Positions 54,217-55,686 of a stretch of 55,686 nt of DNA are shown one piece after another. Origin of the DNA: Methanospirillum sp. (GTDB lineage Archaea; Halobacteriota; Methanomicrobia; Methanomicrobiales; Methanospirillaceae); NCBI GenBank assembly GCA_012728895.1, contig JAAYEG010000041.1, forward strand, positions 1-55,686, in the 5' to 3' direction. Position 1 is the stretch's first letter; the number at the start of each line of letters is the position of its first letter. The translations under genes were made by a program, and so were the position numbers. The notes beneath the pieces are model-generated. The model was not told the origin of the DNA. It saw only the letters and a list, made by a program, of their open reading frames with translations, and searched no databases.

Positions 54217-54309
54217 CCGGAGGAACGGTCACCGGTGGCGGGCTGCCGGCGAGGCGCGGGGGGCTCGAGAGCGGGGCACTCCCGACAGCCGGGTCGGTAA
54301 CGTGGGCAG

Positions 54310-54755
54310 TCAGAGCCGGTCGCAGACGTTCTTTCGGGGCCCGATGCCGCGGACGACGACCGGCCGCCGCTCGTTATCGAGTTCGACCACGACGCGGTAC
54401 CCGCCGGGTAGTCCGGAGGATCGTATCCCTCCAGCGGTTTCACTGCGGGGTGCGGGCTCTCCTCTGCCCGCAACGCGTTCACCTCGTCCCGGATCCGGGC
54501 CGCCATGACCCGGTCGCGCGGGGCCAGGACCACGCCGGGGCCGCCAGGACGACACGCCACACGGTACAGCTCCAGGTCGGTGCAGACGGCGTCGAGGTCG
54601 ACCAGGCGGCCGGCCCCGGCGTCCGCGTCCGACTGCCGGAGCTGGTCCGCGAGGCGGGCGACGACGTCGTCGTACGTCTCCCGCGGATGGATCGTCAGGG
54701 CGGTCAGCCGGGCCCTGGTCTCACGGGCCGGTTTCACGGTTCCACACGCCCTCAT
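54310..54755 (-). pseudogene. Decayed RelBE-type toxin-antitoxin locus
   Basis: The first frame from ATG 54755 reads like an archaeal antitoxin (KPARETRARLTALTIHPRETYDDVVARLADQ). With no intervening stop it runs into a RelE/ParE-type toxin (LYRVACRP, MAARIRDEVNALRAEES, PHPAVKPLEGYDPPDY). Near 54410 the match jumps to another frame ending GGYRVVVELDNERR..VVVRGIGPRKNVCDRL with a stop at 54310. The antitoxin stop has been lost and the toxin has an indel, so both are probably inactive. Inverted GATACC/GGTATC sites sit directly upstream. Confidence 0.65.
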
Positions 54756-54781
54756 GATACCAGGGTATCACCCGCGATACC
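54756..54781. promoter_or_regulatory. Three alternating GATACC/GGTATC half-sites upstream of the antitoxin remnant
   Basis: GATACC-AG-GGTATC (54756-54769) is a perfect inverted repeat. A third half-site, GATACC at 54776-54781, forms a second inverted pair with 6-nt spacing. The position next to the antitoxin ATG is typical of an autoregulatory toxin-antitoxin operator. Confidence 0.5.
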
Positions 54782-54813
54782 ATGCCCCCTGGCATCCTCC
54801 CCCGGTCGGCGGC

Positions 54814-54847
54814 CGGCCCGGATCGCCGGCGGGCGGCGCGGAGGGTG
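54814..54847. repeat. 34-bp direct repeat, copy 2
   Basis: Second copy of the repeat at 54183-54216. Both lie in the same orientation, as attachment-site or insertion duplications would. Confidence 0.8.
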
Positions 54848-55263
54848 TTGGAGGGACGGCGGCGAGGACGCGCCGCCGGCCCAGCGCCGGCCGGAACCCC
54901 CGCCGCGCCCGCCGCGCACGGGTGCCGCACGGGCCGGCGCGGGCCGTACCCGTCGGCCGATCCGGGCGTGATTGCGCCATGCCGTGGCGCGGCACGGGCG
55001 CCGCCGGGGGCGTGTCCCGTGGCGAGATCCTGCCCGGTGGGGCGCGGCCGTACGGCCGGCCGGGACGCCGGCGGCGGGGGCGGGGCGATCGGGGGCGATC
55101 GGGGGCGTTCCGGGACGGGCCGGCCGCAGAAAAGACGGCGAACGCCGGAGGAGACAGACGGCAGCCCGGTGTGTCCGGTAAAGTATCAATTATCCCTTGA
55201 AACAGCGCCGAGCGCTCCCGCATCACGTATCCGGAAGGAATCTCCTAAAAAAACTAAAAGCAT
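54848..55263. other. GC-rich gene-free stretch
   Basis: No gene is recognised. Open frames on both strands are Arg/Pro/Gly-rich and lack ribosome sites. A short tandem repeat of CGATCGGGGG lies near 55085-55105. Base composition changes sharply to AT-rich at about 55180, ahead of the pilin promoter. Confidence 0.5.
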
Positions 55264-55276
55264 AAAATATATTTAC
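55264..55276 (+). promoter_or_regulatory. TATA box of the pilin gene
   Basis: AAAATATATTTAC lies in an AT-rich tract. It predicts a start near 55295 and a leader of about 45 nt ending in GGGGTGATC, a good ribosome site 5 nt before the ATG. Confidence 0.65.
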
Positions 55277-55338
55277 AAAGACGTCAACCTAGCAGTCAGA
55301 ATCACAATTGCGGCACGAACGCCGCGGGGTGATCAGAA

Positions 55339-55566
55339 ATGACAAAATCGAAAGAAGATGCAGTCTCTCCGGTGATCGGCGTCATCCTCATGGTGGCCGT
55401 CACCGTGATCCTCGCCGCTGTCATCGCGGCGTTCGTGTTCGGCATGGGCAGCAATGTCCAGCAGACTAAGGTCGTCGGGGTCACCGCGGCTGGCGGTCTC
55501 GATCCGGATGACGACACCAATTCTGTCATTGTTCTCACCTACCAGGGCGGGACGGACTCCGTGTAG
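55339..55566 (+). CDS. Archaeal type IV pilin-like protein, shortened
   Basis: 75 residues. The N-terminus KEDAVSPVIGVILMVAVTVILAAVIAAFVFGMG is the archaeal pilin signature: a short charged leader, a prepilin-peptidase-type site and a hydrophobic assembly helix (Pilin_N/DUF1628). Family members are usually about 130-160 residues, with a beta-sheet head after the helix. Here the frame stops at TAG 55564-55566, early in the head region (VIVLTYQGGTDSV). A possible insertion element starts directly after, which could explain the truncation. Confidence 0.8.
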   Translation: MTKSKEDAVSPVIGVILMVAVTVILAAVIAAFVFGMGSNVQQTKVVGVTAAGGLDPDDDTNSVIVLTYQGGTDSV

Positions 55567-55583
55567 GATCTCATAATTACTTG

Positions 55584-55604
55584 ACACCCGATGAGACGGG
55601 GTGT
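55584..55604. repeat. Inverted repeat before the final partial gene
   Basis: ACACCC and GGGTGT flank a 9-nt loop, ending directly before the ATG at 55605. It could be a leader hairpin or part of an insertion-sequence end. Confidence 0.35.
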
Positions 55605-55686
55605 ATGCAGAAGCTGGCGGCTGACGATCCCGAAGCGATTGTCTCTTCCTATCACCGTGGCGAGGATGTCTCGTCTGTCGCCGCCC
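55605..55686 (+). CDS. Start of an unidentified gene, possibly a transposase helix-turn-helix
   Basis: The last 82 nt read MQKLAADDPEAIVSSYHRGED followed by VSSVAA, open to the window end. The pattern of a helix followed by an ...G.DVSSVAA turn resembles the first helix-turn-helix of IS630-like or other transposases. Its codon use is less GC-rich than that of the neighbours. With only 27 codons visible, this is a guess. Confidence 0.35.
   Translation, partial: MQKLAADDPEAIVSSYHRGEDVSSVAA

Noticed and set aside
54848-55200. Several overlapping open frames upstream of the pilin
   Set aside because: All are Arg/Pro/Gly-rich with no ribosome site, no domain and no consistent codon pattern.

Overview
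The window comes from a high-GC hydrogenotrophic methanogen, most probably a Methanomicrobiales archaeon (Methanoculleus/Methanofollis-like; the genus cannot be fixed from this sequence). The evidence is the complete mcrBDCGA operon, the adjacent mtrEDCB(A) genes, a cobalamin-dependent radical SAM gene placed like the McrA glutamine methylase of Methanoculleus, SepCysS with a ThiI, an MsvR-like regulator, archaeal TATA boxes, and many PKD, dockerin and TIG surface proteins. Protein-level calls rest on motif recognition only; no database search was possible.

Layout. 1-9.8 kb (minus strand): methanogenesis core. mcrBDCGA (methyl-coenzyme M reductase) is followed by a T-tract, an mgmA-like gene and then the mtr operon, whose mtrA is cut by the window edge. 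9.9-13.8 kb: a tungstate/molybdate ABC importer (tupBC) divergent from a gene that fuses two different tungstate-binding proteins. 14.0-14.5 kb: a small KGG-repeat stress-type protein behind a leader hairpin. 14.7-17.1 kb: a secreted subtilase-fold protease with a dockerin-like tail. 17.2-19.8 kb: a PsiE-like membrane protein and, divergently, a surface-exposed PKD protein whose cytoplasmic end is a diadenylate cyclase (c-di-AMP synthase) domain. 19.9-20.7 kb: an MsvR-like V4R redox regulator. 20.7-26.9 kb (minus): thiI-pscS and cimA-ilvB-ilvN. 28.4-34 kb: dTDP-rhamnose genes rfbCBD ... rfbA plus an oxidoreductase, interrupted by a decayed DUF362 gene. 34-39.6 kb (minus): a dockerin protein, a GT2 glycosyltransferase, an M42 aminopeptidase, an aminotransferase, 6-phospho-3-hexuloisomerase and a PAP2 phosphatase.

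27.0-28.3 kb and 39.8-53.9 kb: an envelope-protein region. Five secreted proteins share one unrecognised ~210-residue helical module (motif GTEFGDGTAYT), each joined to a different partner domain (beta domains, Thr/Pro stalk, PKD, NHL propeller). Next to them are a DUF3821/S-layer-like protein with a PGF-CTERM-like tail and a giant nine-TIG protein. The giant protein carries a dead metallopeptidase site and a dockerin split by an in-frame amber codon. 54-55.7 kb: a gene-poor end with a decayed RelBE-type toxin-antitoxin locus inside 34-bp direct repeats, a shortened archaeal pilin and what may be the start of an insertion element.

How the genes work together. Mtr makes methyl-CoM, Mcr reduces it to methane, and the mgmA-like enzyme modifies McrA. 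The tungstate importer could supply W for formylmethanofuran dehydrogenase (inference). The rhamnose, GT2 and PAP2 genes fit S-layer or surface glycan assembly around the many secreted proteins. The strongest candidates for something undescribed are the PKD-stalk diadenylate cyclase and the five-member GTEFGDGTAYT surface family.
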